From Branchinecta lynchi (Eukaryota; Arthropoda; Branchiopoda; Anostraca; Branchinectidae): DNA of 64,000 nucleotides. Below the pieces are notes generated by a model that saw only the letters and a program-made list of their open reading frames with translations, made no database searches and was not told the DNA's origin. The position numbers and the translations under genes were made by a program. Below are positions 36,031 to 47,257 of the stretch, piece after piece. The stretch's first letter is position 1; each line of letters starts with the position of its first letter. The stretch covers positions 25,001 to 89,000 of the forward strand of contig JAKZAP010000008.1 in assembly GCA_023053575.1 (NCBI GenBank), read 5' to 3'.

Positions 36031-37028
36031 AAAGAGCGATTGCTGAAGTATATTGCACCATAGTCTATAAGCATGACGGTCATGGAGGAGATAATTTACA
36101 AATTCACAATACGTTACTTTCTTCGTGTCACCGGCGAACCAGCGACCCTTCCCCATCCGAAAAGATAATTCCGCTGCAAATCCGACTACTTCTTTTTGAA
36201 GTAACCATCAGTGGGAGTTCATAGGTTCTTGGAAGTGGGGGGTGGGGTGAAAGCCACTTGAACCTACTTCCACAAGTTAATCATGATTTCGGTATTCCCG
36301 GTGGGGGTATCCCAGCAACGCCATGCGGGATTAGCTAATGGATCAGCTATCCCCAATTCCAATCGGAAAAGCTGCTCTTATGGCACTCGTCTACTGATAC
36401 CTTTCAAGGTTTCTTAAGGAAACTGTTAGGGCGGAAATGTATTGGATTTCATCAACTCCCCCTCCAATAAACCAGACCAAAAGGTAGGTTACAGACGCGG
36501 TTCCTAGCTGTCCGCATACAAGCGAACGCAAAAACGGGGTATGGAAAAAGATACAAACAAGATCACGATCAGAGAGCAACACATGTCGAGTATATGTTTC
36601 CCAGTCGCTGGCCCAAGGAGTATTTAATACAAGGTCTTGTAATCGTATTGTACAGAATTTAAGCTTAGTTACGGCACTTGTAAGCCTTCCAAGTACCATA
36701 TAACGATCGTAACGTTATCTCATTCACAAAAATTGGGGTCTAGTTACAGCACTTGCATCCTTCGCATCAAGTGCCATATAGCCATCGTAATGTATGTTGC
36801 TCTGTCTCACTTTTGCTAATTCTTGCACTTCAACATAAGGTAGGACGACGAAACTTGGCATCCGTCTAAAGAACCCGACTCGGATCCTTCTTTTTTTCAT
36901 CGATACCTTCTTTTTTGACTCTCTGTGATATACCTGGATTTGGGCCCAAAATTCCCCTCCCCCCCCCCCTCCCGAGATTTGCTGAAATGGTACCACTGGA
37001 TTCACCATTCTTTTCTCAATTTTCAAAG

Positions 37029-37263
37029 CAATGCCGAAATCAAGAAGGAGCACCGAGTTGGTTCAGTCTACTACACCCCCTACTCTGCGGCGATGCACCA
37101 CGCTGGGAGGAGATGTCAGTCCCGGCTACCTGATTTTCCAAGTTTACGGGACCTGTGCCTACCCGCCGGAGCCCCGGAAGAACGCGTCTCCACCTTCATT
37201 CTCATGTACCGAGCCCACTGCCAGAGACTTCTGGACACTATTATTCGGGCTAGCTTTGACGAG
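37029..37263 (+). CDS. rfx4: RFX4-like exon 3: linker and start of the central conserved region
   Basis: The acceptor TTTTCAAAG/C completes the split Ser codon left by exon 2, so the phases agree across the 5.7-kb intron. The exon encodes a variable linker ([19 protein letters not shown]), then [34 protein letters not shown] and [13 protein letters not shown]. The PEE-VSTFI-MYR-HCQR-LDT-IRA-FDE series is the start of the conserved region B in RFX4. The end is GACGAG/GTCAGT, phase 0. Confidence 0.93.
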
Positions 37264-37619
37264 GTCAGTGTTTTGGTTTGATTCTGGCGGGAATTTAAAA
37301 GGAGACCTCTTACTTATTATGCCTTTAATATTCTTATAACTCCCTTCTGGGATTATAAGCTTAGACCAGAGACTTCTGGACAGTTTGTGTCAGAGTAATA
37401 CAAAGATGTCACTTTACACAAGGGACTTGGTACCGTGACCAATAAACCAGAAATGTTTTTTTCGAAAATAATTAGAAATCTGAGACTCCATTGTCGGAGC
37501 CATGTAGCCATACCAGGACCCACAAGGCGGGTCTCATGGCGGAAAACAAATAAAACCAGATATAGAATTTTTTAACGGGAAAGACGCCCTTGAGATGGAC
37601 AAATTATTATAAATGTCCG

Positions 37620-38275
37620 TGACATGGGAGGGGAGGGGGTATCAATGCAACCTTCAGTATATACATTAACACTACCAAGAGTATGCACTTTGAAGGGAGC
37701 TTATATGGAAGCCCTTCAGAACTTATCAAGAGAATCTTGGCCACAGCAAGTTAAGACGGTATTGGATGAATGTGGAATGTCTGTGTTTTGGAATGGAGGA
37801 AAAGGCTTGTCAGCAGGATTAGGGTCAGTGTCAAAAGAGGTAGAAATAGTAATGTGTGAGAGGAACTATATTTTAGGGCGGGCTTGGATGCGAAAAGTTT
37901 AGAGGCACTAGTTTGTTATGGGGAACGCACTGCCACTTGGGGAAAAAGGAAATAGCTAGGTAAAAACAGGGTACGTGATGGCCCATACTTTTGCCGTATG
38001 TGTGGTGAAATTGATGAGAGTCTGTTACATTTTATGTGTGAATGTGGTGAGCTGGGGGGAATAGCTAGGAAATGTTTGGGAGGAGTGCTTTACGGGAGGA
38101 AGGGTTAGTAGATCTGATTGGAGATAAGTCGAGGGAGGATCTATGTTAGTGTTATTAAGCTATATCTAGGATTTTCATTTTTTGTTCTTGTTGTTTTGTT
38201 TTTTTGTACGTGATTTTTGTGTGGTAGTTGCTATGACCAGTTGTTTCTTTTGCAATAAATATCATATCATATCAT
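37620..38275 (+). mobile_element. 5'-truncated LINE 3' end in intron 3
   Basis: Frames on the plus strand read SWPQQVKTVLDECGMSVFW and, after disruptions, VRDGPYFCRMCGEIDES and LLHFMCECGELGG. The CX2CX8HX3C pattern is the zinc-knuckle-like motif near the C-terminus of many I/Jockey-type retrotransposon polyproteins. A stop and GCAATAAATATCATATCATA follow, the expected polyadenylation-like motif and pentamer tail. The element is in the same orientation as the host gene, and stops and frameshifts make it inactive. Confidence 0.75.
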
Positions 38276-38860
38276 TGCCAAACTGAAATTAAAGATTAGA
38301 AAGAATGTTCTTCGTACTAACACGAGTACAACTTGACGCCCATATATTGTAAAAAACTACTAAGTTAACGTATGGACAGCTCTTGTCCTCGAACTATAAT
38401 AAGCAGTCGTAACAGAACAAAACATATTATTTAGAAGAAAAATTGTTATTTCAACTTCGAAGACCAACGAAGCGATATGATGGGCTCTGCATAGGCCAAA
38501 ATAGAACCCGGGTCTATTCTCCTTATACACCTTATTACAGCGCGCCCCGGAACAAATAAATATTTGTACGCCAAATCATACCTTATTACAAAAGTTTGAA
38601 CAATGCTTTAAAAATGCCGTTAAAACGGTGTATTATTTTATCGAATAGAAGAAGGGGCACAAATATTTTCGAATATTGGGGAAGAAACAGTGTTTAGTGC
38701 TGCAATTAAGTGTGCAGTTCAAGTATGAAAGTAAAGGAGGGATAGAACACTGACCAATTGGGGAATAAGCGCGAGTATTCATCACAGCTTGCTGGTAAGC
38801 TTTATCAGCTATACCACCACCGGGAGAAAAGGTAACTGACTAGTTTCTTTTTCTTTCCAG

Positions 38861-39010
38861 GTTCAAACTTGCTTGGTTCACTTTTGGAGAGGTATCCCTC
38901 AGCACCTGGTGGGAATTTTGAGCAGTAACGTGGTCGTGAACTTGGTTGGCACATGTGACGCTATCTTATACAAATCTGTCTGCTCAGTTCTCTTGCCCTC
39001 TATTTTACGA
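38861..39010 (+). CDS. rfx4: RFX4-like exon 4: RFX region B
   Basis: This is a clean 50-codon exon between TTTCTTTCCAG and CGA/GTAAGT, phase 0 on both sides. It reads VQTCLVHFWRGIPQHLVGI, then LSSNVVVNLVGTCDAILYK and SVCSVLLPSILR. HFW-G-P, VVN-VG-CD-ILYK and LLP match the same stretch of RFX4, which has HFWQGMP and VVNIVGVCDSILYK. The region contributes to the all-helical extended dimerisation module of the family. Confidence 0.95.
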
Positions 39011-39457
39011 GTAAGTAAAAGATGGTGAAACTAATGTTTTTTTTTCTTGAACACAAGCGTGGAATGACGGAATAAGAGCTGGCTCTAATTCAGAGTGGGA
39101 CTGCGAAAGTTAACTGCTAGGAACGTCTTCATGAATCAAGGATAAGACAGGCCTTCGTAGGAGATACTGCATTTTATTCTGATAGAGGCGGGCTCATGAA
39201 GAGACGTCCAAACTGCAATGATTTCATGAAAAAGCTAAAAATCTTTGAGTTCAAACTACAGAAGTACCGATTTTAAAGAATAAAGAGTCCATCACGTGTT
39301 ATTCATCTTTATTATTGTGGGTGATGAATGTAATGTGTTGGGCCTTTTAGGGTAAAATTTCCTTCCCATTCTTTTATTTTCTACTGGACGTGGGTTGGAG
39401 TCGGTTGTGTCGGTGAAGACCTTTCAAAAGAAAACTCAACAAAACTTATTCTTTCAG

Positions 39458-39572
39458 GCGCTTCCAGAAGGCTTGGTTGTGGCAATCCGCAACTTCGCAT
39501 TCACTTTCGTAACTTGGATTAGATCCGCTACAGCGAACTTGCCAGTCACATTACAAGAGCTCAAGATTGATC
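39458..39572 (+). CDS. rfx4: RFX4-like exon 5: RFX region C
   Basis: The acceptor is ATTCTTTCAG. The exon reads ALPEGLVVAIRNFAFTF, VTWIRSATANLPVTLQEL and KID. ALP-L---IR-FA matches the same segment of RFX4. The exon is 115 nt and ends GATC/GTAAGT, leaving one base of a split Leu codon that exon 6 completes. Confidence 0.91.
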
Positions 39573-40020
39573 GTAAGTAGAACTCTTAACACCCAAAGGG
39601 TAGGACGAGGGATCACAAGGGTACTGCGACTGTATGAATAACCTCGGTTTCATTTTCCAAGAGAAAGGGAATTTCGGGGGGGGGGGGGGGGGGGGGTACT
39701 TGATCATTAAAATTTGAAGATTTAAAGGTTTCTGTCAACATCCGGATTCGAACTGGATATGAAAATGACAAAACTGTGCCAATCAGCGCCGTAATAGGCA
39801 CGTTAACGTTAACTTCAAATGATGGTACGTTAAATGGTGGTACGTTAACTTCAAATGAGGTGGGAAGAAAACTAATCACAAGCCTTGGAAAATTCATCAC
39901 AAACCTCACACGCAGCTGTTTGAAGCGGGAACCAGAGCAAAATAACCGGTACTAGCACCAAGACCTATGCTTTCCTTGCCTCGGAAACGGGCCTTACTCG
40001 TACGGCCGGCCACATTCAAA

Positions 40021-40296
40021 CCCGATGAAAACTTTGTAGCCTGCGTAGTAGTGTCGTAGTCGTACGAAAACGTTGCATGTAATACTATGCAACGGCAAAG
40101 AATACTATAATTTAATGTGCATCAGACTGGTCCAATCTTATGTAGTAGTATCCAGTAGCATCCTGTCTTTCCATAGTAGCATCCAGTCTTGCTAATAGTA
40201 GCATATAGTAGTAGAAGCATGTAGTAGCATCTTTAGTACTGCATGCAACTTTTTCGTACTACTTCATAGTACTATTTTGAGATAAACTTTTCATCG
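40021..40296. mobile_element. MITE with CCCGATGAAAA ends, copy 2
   Basis: This is a second copy of the 16,605-16,897 element: CCCGATGAAAACTTTGTAGC at the left, TCAGACTGGTCCAATCTTAT inside and AACTTTTCATCG at the right. It lies within one copy of a local tandem duplication. The other copy lacks it, which gives a natural empty site (ATTTAAAGCGAGAC at about 40,505). Confidence 0.82.
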
Positions 40297-41159
40297 AGAA
40301 GCGAGACAAATTTGCGGGTTTAGCAATTCTAGTACCGCTAAGATTCGGTCTGCACCCATCAAGAAGAAACAGGGGAAATTTTATCTTTTTTCGCTGTTTC
40401 CGGAACAGAGCAAAATAACCGTAGGGAGTAGCCTCAAGACCTACGCTTTCCTTGATTTGCAAATAGTCCGTACTCATAGAGCGGCCAATCACGCTTGCAG
40501 CATTTAAAGCGAGACAAACTTGCAGGTTTTCAGTTTCTAGTAAAGCTAAGATGCGGTCTGCAGACATCGAGGAAACAGGGGAGATTGTATCGTGTTTTTT
40601 TTTTGCTTTGGGATATGATGTTATTGGAGCCAGCGCTTGTGCACGACTGATTGAGTTTCAATAGCGACATTCACTATCGCTAGTGGGGCTAGTGTTGCTG
40701 CCATTCGAGTGTGGGTTACTTTTTCCAAGTCTTGGCGTTACTTCTTTGTATTGCTGTGTTCCGGGATATGGAGTTATTAAGGATTAACTGATTGAGATTC
40801 AGGAGGGACGTTGTGTATTGCTCGTGGTGCTAGTGTCACTGCTATTCGAGTGTGTGTCACTTGCTTTGGCGCTACTCCCTCTGGTGAGAACTAACAACAA
40901 ATTTTTCGCCCAGACGAGTCATAGCTGATGACATTAAATGGAAAAGTCAGCTACAGTTTTTTCCTGCGGCAATTCGTGCCCTTCTTCGCAGGGGCATTCA
41001 TCATGTTGTAGCCGGAAGTAACAAGACCAAAGGTTTCGATGGGATCCTAAAAATTCAATATCTGATCCAGACAACTGGGTCTTGTCTTAGCCAGATCTGG
41101 TCATCGCCAGACTCCTTGAACATTTTTACAATTAAAATTCAGAAACAGATTAAGGCCAA

Positions 41160-42126
41160 ATAGCTAATCATCTGAGAAAAACTTCCTGCCACTACCGCCA
41201 TCCCGATTTCGGCCAAACTCCAGAACTAATTGTCCGGCGAAAAAAAGAAAGCTCAAAAATGAACTCAGGGTATCTTCTTTCCCCAATAATGAACATCTAA
41301 TCAACTTCAAATAAAAATTTAACTTATAACAAATTTTCCGACTCCAGCCGGATTCCGGTCGAACTATATGTCCGGGTAAAATATGATTGTCACACACGGA
41401 TTCAGCATCTCTTCTTACCCCTAGATCGGTTATCTAATCAACTAGAAATAAAACTTTAACTTCTACCAATTTTCCGGTTTTGGCCGGATTCCGGGCGAAC
41501 TACATGTCCAGATAGAAAATTGTTTTCACATAAGTGTTCAGCATGTCTTCTTGCCGTAAGTCGAACATCTAATCAACTTAAAATAAAACTTTTACTTTTA
41601 ACAAACTTTCCGGTCTCGGCTAGATTCCGGGCGAACTACTTGTCCGTCGAGAAAATGGTTTTCACCATCGTCTTCAGCATGTCTTCCTACCCCTTAATCG
41701 AACATCTAATCAACTTAAAATAAAATTTTTACTTTCAACAAACTTTCCGGTTTTGGCCGGATTCCGGGCGAACTACTTGTTCGATGACAAAATGGTTTTC
41801 ACCATGGTGTTCAGCATGTCTTCTTAGCCTATAATCGACTATCACATTAGCCGTTTCAAAACATTTTGTTTGTCCCTTAATTTAAAACCCCTCCCCCACC
41901 CCTAAATGTAGGGCTACAAAGCCCATCTACGAACTTGACTGGTCCGAGGACCAGCGAATCCTCACACCAAGTTTCATCAAAATATCTCATTCCCTTCGAG
42001 AGTATCGTGCTTACAGACGGACGGACGGAAGGACGGACGGACGGAAGGACGGACGGACGGACGGACAGACGGACAACTTTTGCGATGTCATAGGTATCCC
42101 TCCACTCACGTTTTGGGATCCCAAAA
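41160..42126 (-). repeat. Family B element: about 136-bp tandem units, GGAC microsatellite, palindrome end
   Basis: Four units share CCGGATTCCGGGCGAACTA, TTGTCCG-CGAGAAAATGG, TTCAGCATGTCTTCTTA and AACATCTAATCAACTTAAA, starting near 41,350, 41,485, 41,620 and 41,757. They are followed by ACCAAGTTTCATCAAAATAT, a (GGAC)n/(GGAAGGAC)n run (42,014-42,075) and the palindrome TTTTGGGATCCCAAAA (42,111-42,126). Single units also occur at 46,500-46,830 in intron 8. Confidence 0.8.
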
Positions 42127-43549
42127 ACCTACAATACAGGTTTTCAGCTGACTTGTCTGTAGAGTGCTATCAACCGTGAGAATTAAGAAGAAAGGCCATA
42201 ACGGAAGCATAGAATCATCTTAAGCACAAGCACGTCGCAATGGTACGAGCAGATAATCGGATTTTCCCGGATGGAGTGTCTGCAACTCAATCGTCAAGTT
42301 GACAGAATGTCCGTATTGAACTGAATTTCCGTATTGAATTGATGATGGTGCCGGAAATCTCGGCAGGAACTCTAGTCCACGATCATCCGAAAGTATTTTC
42401 AGTGCACACCGTAAGCACCGACAGGGGGTACAGCTTCGCAAAGTGGTAGATCCTACTTCGAAGTTAATACAAGTTCCGGAGGGCTGTTTTATATTTATTT
42501 CGAGTAATAAACCCAGTTTCTGGTTTTATTGGTCACGGTAAGTCCTTTGTGTAAAGTGCCATGTATGTATTATTGCTCGTCTTTTCCCTCGTATGTTGTC
42601 TAGCAGCTCCAAAAGCAGTGAGTTTCGCAAGTGATGTTCGCTGTTTGAAGTAACAGCTTAACTGATACTCCAGGAAGTGTTAGCTTGGTCTTGAAGTACT
42701 AGCTTGGCTTTATGTTAGTTCGTGTCTTGTCGCAACACATGTACAGAGATTCACAGAGAACTCATTGGTCACTGTAATCGTAACACCAAGCAATCATACG
42801 AAAGTATCACATGAAAGGCCCAGCCTAACGGGCTGCTCTATTTGGAACGCCTTTCCTGCCCGACTTTGCATAAACTTGGGCACATAAGCTTTGAGAAGTA
42901 CGAATTTTTCAAATGGTGATTGTAATTGAAAAATATACTAGTGAAAAGTGAAACATCCAGTAAAAAAAAAATTCTTCTATGAAATTTCCATATTGTCACG
43001 AGGGTCAAAAGTTACTGAACTTTTTTTAGCAGAAAATACACAAAAATGTACGTTGCGGTTGGTTGGCAATTCCCATCTATTCCGACGGTTAACGCAACAC
43101 GCAGATTTCATTTCATTTCATTAATTTGTATCCGCCGTATACGACGAGTATAAAATATATAAACTAAATAAACTATAACACGATTAAACACTATACATCG
43201 ATCAATCAGGTTTAGTAGATTTGATAGCCTCACACAGGTTATGGCTAAACATCTTAAAGAAACGGCAAACGCTTACGCTGCATAACTTGAATAGGATCTT
43301 TTAAACCATACTTCGAAATCATAAAAGAACTGCGCTCATACTTCGAAAACCGGCATAAAAATTTTCCGTAATTAAAAAAAAATAAGTACTAATTCCGGAG
43401 TTTATTAATGTGACGAATCAACAAATAATAAAATTAAATACAAATATAACTATTTTTTTGCTTTTTGAAATTGCCGCTTTTGTCGAACACTTGAGACTTT
43501 ATTTAAGAAAATGGCCTAGAAATATATCACAAACAGATGTCCGTTGCAG

Positions 43550-43750
43550 TTGGTCGACAATTCTGCCATCTACTTCGACGGTTGACTATGACGCACCACG
43601 TGGCTCAGGCCATCCGATTGACGCTCCATGCTAATGAAGTGGTTCTCCAACTGGCTTATGATTGGAGGAAACTGGATATAGCCTCACTCTGTAGACAAAG
43701 CCTGCAGGCCTTTTCTCCATCACAGGTTCAGATTGATTTTCTGGTCAACC
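43550..43750 (+). CDS. rfx4: RFX4-like exon 6: region C to dimerisation region
   Basis: The acceptor GTTGCAG/TT completes the split Leu. The exon encodes GRQFCHLLRRLTMTHHVAQ, AIRLTLHANEVVLQLAYDW, RKLDIASLCRQSLQAF and SPSQVQIDFLVN. RRFSQILRRQTSLNHL-QA and EDWR-VDL are the RFX4 counterparts. The exon is 201 nt, the donor is AACC/GTAAGT and the phase is 1. It follows a 4-kb intron full of repeats. Confidence 0.91.
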
Positions 43751-45590
43751 GTAAGTAAAAAGTTTAAACTAAAGACATTTTAGAGAAAGCGTGGTTTATT
43801 CAAAGTCAAACCTGTCTCACACCATAGATCGATCCCTGAGTCTTCTTGCCTGTCCAGCATAACCTGAAGTTAGTAGCGCCCACTTCATACTGTCGTTTGG
43901 CTGTCCTGCCTCGGAAGTAGTCGCCGACGCCGCGCCGAAAAACATTTCGGCGGCGGCGAGAGCGACTTCATCGGCGGCGGTGCGCCGGTTTTTGAACGGC
44001 GTCACGCCAATTTTTCTCTGTTCACGAAATTTCCTTGATGGCTACAAGGACTACCAGCGTATAAAGTTAATTGGCACTTTTAAAGGACCTGTCTTACCTA
44101 TAATACTAATGCAACCTCCTTCCGCAATCACTCCATATATTTCGAAACCCGGAGACCCCAATTTCGTACGGTAAGTACATTGTAACTCTTCTAACAAAAC
44201 CATGCCAATTTTCTCACTTGCCGTGTTTTGCTACCTTCGATGTATATCACGACTGTCGACGGTTGTCTGCAAGAATTTGTCCATCAGAAAAACCGGTTAT
44301 GTAAATTGTTTCCCTGTTTTCACTACCAGTCAGCGGGTCTCCGAAAAGTCTTGCAGAGCATAGTTTTAAAGTATTCAAAAATTTTAAAATACTGTAAGCT
44401 GAAGAGTAAATAGTGCGAGGGGTCCTTTATGGCTTCGGATTTTTGCTTGTTATAGCTGTTGATTTGACTGGTAGTCCACCTGCATACATGGAATAACGAA
44501 GTACTGAAAGCAACTTTCGAATTCGAAGTTAGCAGTTGAAACATTTCCATCAAAACATGAGTATGTTACAGGTATGCACTTGAACTTCGGCTTCCCTAAA
44601 ATAAATCTAAGTCAACTTATTGCAAGATTTAATTTGCAAAAGCAGGCCATGCCATGGAAATAACTATTTCAAAATCTCCTTTAGAATGCAATAATTATCA
44701 TGGATAAACTGGAGCTTGTTGACTCGGTGAGGGGCAAGCTTAGATCTTTTGGCACTAACAATCAGTCCAGTTGTGCTGAAAACCCTTTCCGCGGCTGCAC
44801 TTGTTGCAGATATGGGAAGAACTACCCAATTTCTTCTCGAATTGTAAAACTGGGTTACATCTCAGTGTGTCAAAGTCCCGACAGATGGACGTAGCGTAAG
44901 GTTTATGGTTTAGAATTGTAGAGATAAACTGATGATCGGTGGAACTATATTCTGTTTTGAGTAATGCCTATTCCTAATTCGGAACATGTAACTACAAAGG
45001 CGCCAGAGACTGGCGCCAGAGACTGGCGGCGTCGGCGTCGGGGACTACTCGGAAGCAGTTACTGCAAAAGAAAGATAGAACGATCGGGACCGGACAAATC
45101 CTATAAAGTAAATTTAGGATCCAGTGACTTCAAAAGGGGCTTAAACATTTTAAAGTGCGGCGGAGCCAAGGCCTTTTCGTCATATCTTTCATTCCAAAGT
45201 CTTCTTCTTTCATATTCCAAAGTCTTCTTCTTTGAACTATTACGCTGTTTTTCCGAAGAACCACCCCCCCCCCCCCCCCCCCCTTCTCTATTTCGTTATA
45301 CCTCCTACCCTTTTCCCGCGAATGTGTCACAATTACTGTCAAAACTGCGCATACGTTCGCTTCCTTCAGGGGCTTCAGGCTGTTACTTGCAAGTGTCTAT
45401 ACCCTTTGCTTACAACCTCGATACAGTTGGGCGATACCTGGATTCTTAAATGCAATCCATGCATAATGAATCCTCAGTGAATGTGTCGTATCTGAGAGTT
45501 CTATATTTCAGCATGTAACAAGTTCATCCTTCCAATATCTTGATTGTCCACTTTCGGCGTGTTACTTACTTTGATTTTCCTCTCTTTTAG
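43751..45590. other. Intron 6
   Basis: The intron contains a GC-rich stretch (43,920-44,000, GGCGGCGG and CGCCGACGCCGC), a short tandem GCGCCAGAGACTG pair with GGCGTCGGCGTCGG at 44,999-45,040, and a run of 20 C at 45,264-45,283. The open frame 43,980-44,174 ends at a GTAAGT but its phase does not fit the RFX exons. Nothing further is recognised. Confidence 0.45.
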
Positions 45591-45818
45591 TCTGCGGCGA
45601 GTTCGAAACCCTCCTTCGGGATCACGGATCGGTCGAAGGTCTTGCGGAGTGGCTCGAAGCTGTTGTCGATAGATGTGTCATTCAGCCAGCTGCCGCCATT
45701 CAATCGCACAACCGTGGCAGCCCTATGAGGAAATCCTCGCGGCGCTTTCTCCGCGGATGGTCAGCACTCATCACGAGAATATCACGGGAAATTTCAGTCA
45801 TATCACCACAGAACTTCC
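45591..45818 (+). CDS. rfx4: RFX4-like exon 7: dimerisation domain
   Basis: The acceptor is CCTCTCTTTTAG. The exon reads LCGEFETLLRDHGSVEGL, AEWLEAVVDRCVIQPAAAI, QSHNRGSPMRKSSRRFL and RGWSALITRISREISVIS. EWL--VVDRCV matches EWLDTMVDRCV of RFX4 and is the best landmark. The following helix (RRFLRGWSALITRISRE) keeps the F-L--WS---TR--R pattern but is diverged. The end is TTCC/GTGAGT, phase 1. Confidence 0.92.
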
Positions 45819-46256
45819 GTGAGTACTTCCTTAATTAATTCGACTATCGAAGCACACAAAAAGATGAACAAAAAATTTACCCGAATCAAACACTAAAATT
45901 TCGTTGCTTATTTAACTTTCAAGCCCATGAGCAGCAAAGTAAAGTCACAGAGTACATGAAGAAAGAAAGAAGAAGAAGACAAATCTAAATCTTTCTATAG
46001 GGCTAAACGCGATACACAACTAAATAAGAAAAAAAATTAAATAGGAAGAGGAAACATATAATTGTTTGATACTTTGCACGTACTTGTCGGTGTATTTTAC
46101 TAATCAAAGTCACCGGCCAGATATTCATATCGAGACAAAACTTGCAATTCCTCTTCTCGATTTTTTTCTGGGAAAGAGTCGTAATTCCGCCACGAAAAAG
46201 ATGAAAACTTCTTATTTTCTGGTGTCTTATAATTTGTAACTTTTTTCTCTTTCTAG

Positions 46257-46400
46257 CAAGTCACCACATACTTCAACTGTTCTCCAGTGATTACATTTGC
46301 TACTTGATTGGCTACATAGATCTAGACGACAGAGCTCGCCGTCTGCTCCACAACATCGCGCTGGACTTGCCTCCAGAATATACTGAAGACGATTTTGAAG
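46257..46400 (+). CDS. rfx4: RFX4-like exon 8: end of the dimerisation domain
   Basis: The acceptor is TCTCTTTCTAG. The exon encodes PSHHILQLFSSDYICYLI, then GYIDLDDRARRLLHNIALD and LPPEYTEDDFE. RFX4 has SFHLIHLMFDDYVLYLLES here, so the H-I-L-F--DY--YL pattern survives while the usually strong GSFHL is changed to PSHHI. The exon ends GAAG/GTAAAA, phase 1. The acidic end YTEDDFE starts the tail. Confidence 0.87.
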
Positions 46401-47122
46401 GTAAAAATTCCTATAGATAAAATGATTTTCCAGCTCTTTAAGGAACAGTCCCCGATATTTTTTTATTTTTTTTCTGTCATAACGGTTCCCGAGGTACAAT
46501 CTACCAAGTTTCCGGTTTTGGCCGGATTACGGTCAAACTACTTTTCCGACGAGAAAGTAAATTTCATTTGTAGAGTCAGCACGTGTTTTTACACCTATGT
46601 CGATTCTCAGATAGACTTCAGCTTCTACTTCTGCCAAATTTCTACTGGAATCCGAGCGAACTACTTATCCAGCAAGGAAAAGAGGTCCATAATTACATTC
46701 AACCTGTATTCTTGTCCCTTTATGGATGTTACGATGGACTTAGGAAGAAACTTCTGCTTCTATAAACTTTCCGGTTTTCGACGAATTTTGGCCGGTCTAC
46801 TTGTCCAGAGGGAAAATAAAGCTCAGGTATGAATTCGGGATGTATTTTACCTATACCCCTGATCAAATCACTGGCCAATGAGCTCCTAAGACGCGATAAG
46901 CGGGAAACTGATCCATCTCCTCGAAAAGCTCCAAACACGGAAAATGCAAGAATCAGTCTAGGGCGGTTAGGTTTGATAAACCATTGCATATTCTAGGAAG
47001 TGCTGAATGTCGGAAATGGGCTGGAACGAATGCAGAAATAGGGCTAATCAGTAATATAGGTACGACAGGTTCGTTAAAAAAAAGGCTGTGACAGATTTTT
47101 TCAGATTTTTCTTACATTTTAG
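46401..47122. repeat. Intron 8 with diverged family B units
   Basis: Bases 46,500-46,830 contain three diverged units (TTTCCGGTTTTGGCCGGATT, CGAACTACTTATCCAGCAAG and ACTTTCCGGTTTTCGACGAA) in the same orientation as 41,160-42,126. The palindrome and microsatellite of family B are absent. Confidence 0.6.
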
Positions 47123-47257
47123 TACTACTTACTCGGATTGGTTCGGAAACCCAAGACAGCCCACCAGCCTCAGATACACAATCATCACGTGCCAACAATT
47201 TCGAAGTCGTTACGACTAGCTGCAACACACCAGCAACAGTTACGAGCACCACTCAAG
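47123..47257 (+). CDS. rfx4: RFX4-like exon 9: Ser/Thr-rich tail (probable)
   Basis: The exon lies between CTTACATTTTAG and CAAG/GTAAAC. Its 5' phase matches exon 8 and it is open throughout: TRIGSETQDSPPASDTQSS, RANNFEVVTTSCNTPAT, VTSTTQ. There is no homology to point to, since RFX tails are poorly conserved. The support is phase, splice sites and a low-complexity S/T/P composition like the RFX4 tail. Confidence 0.65.

Larger units (their letters stand above)
31282..37028. other. Intron 2 of the RFX4-like gene: composite of repeats
   Basis: The intron opens with a LINE-type (TGAA)n tail on the minus strand at 31,289-31,312. It then holds a direct duplication (31,438-31,640 and 32,285-32,480), family A fragments (about 32,000-32,930, 34,000-35,215 and 36,670-36,900, several with AACAAGAGCTA-type ends), rearranged inverted segments at 33,060-33,545 (CACCCAGGAAATCTTGC and its complement), a LINE 3' end, and an element with hammerhead-like ends. 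No host exon is needed between exons 2 and 3, because their phases match. Confidence 0.7.
39573..43549. other. Intron 5: duplication, MITE, family B array
   Basis: Bases 39,925-40,020 and 40,297-40,400 form one unit that is repeated at 40,404-40,600 (AGAGCAAAATAACCG, AAGCGAGACAAA-TTGC-GGTTT). A MITE splits the first copy. Sequence at 40,635-40,890 repeats itself loosely (TCGCTAGTG, CTATTCGAGTGTG). Bases 40,915-41,015 are a degraded hammerhead-family end (minus). The family B array is at 41,160-42,126. Bases 43,096-43,120 carry an (ATTTC)n run, likely a minus-strand LINE tail. No exon is seen. Confidence 0.65.

Noticed and set aside
43980..44174. Open frame ending at GTAAGT (FKGPVLPIILMQPPSAITP), exon-like
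   Set aside because: It would leave phase 2 before exon 7, which needs phase 1. It has no convincing acceptor and no known domain.
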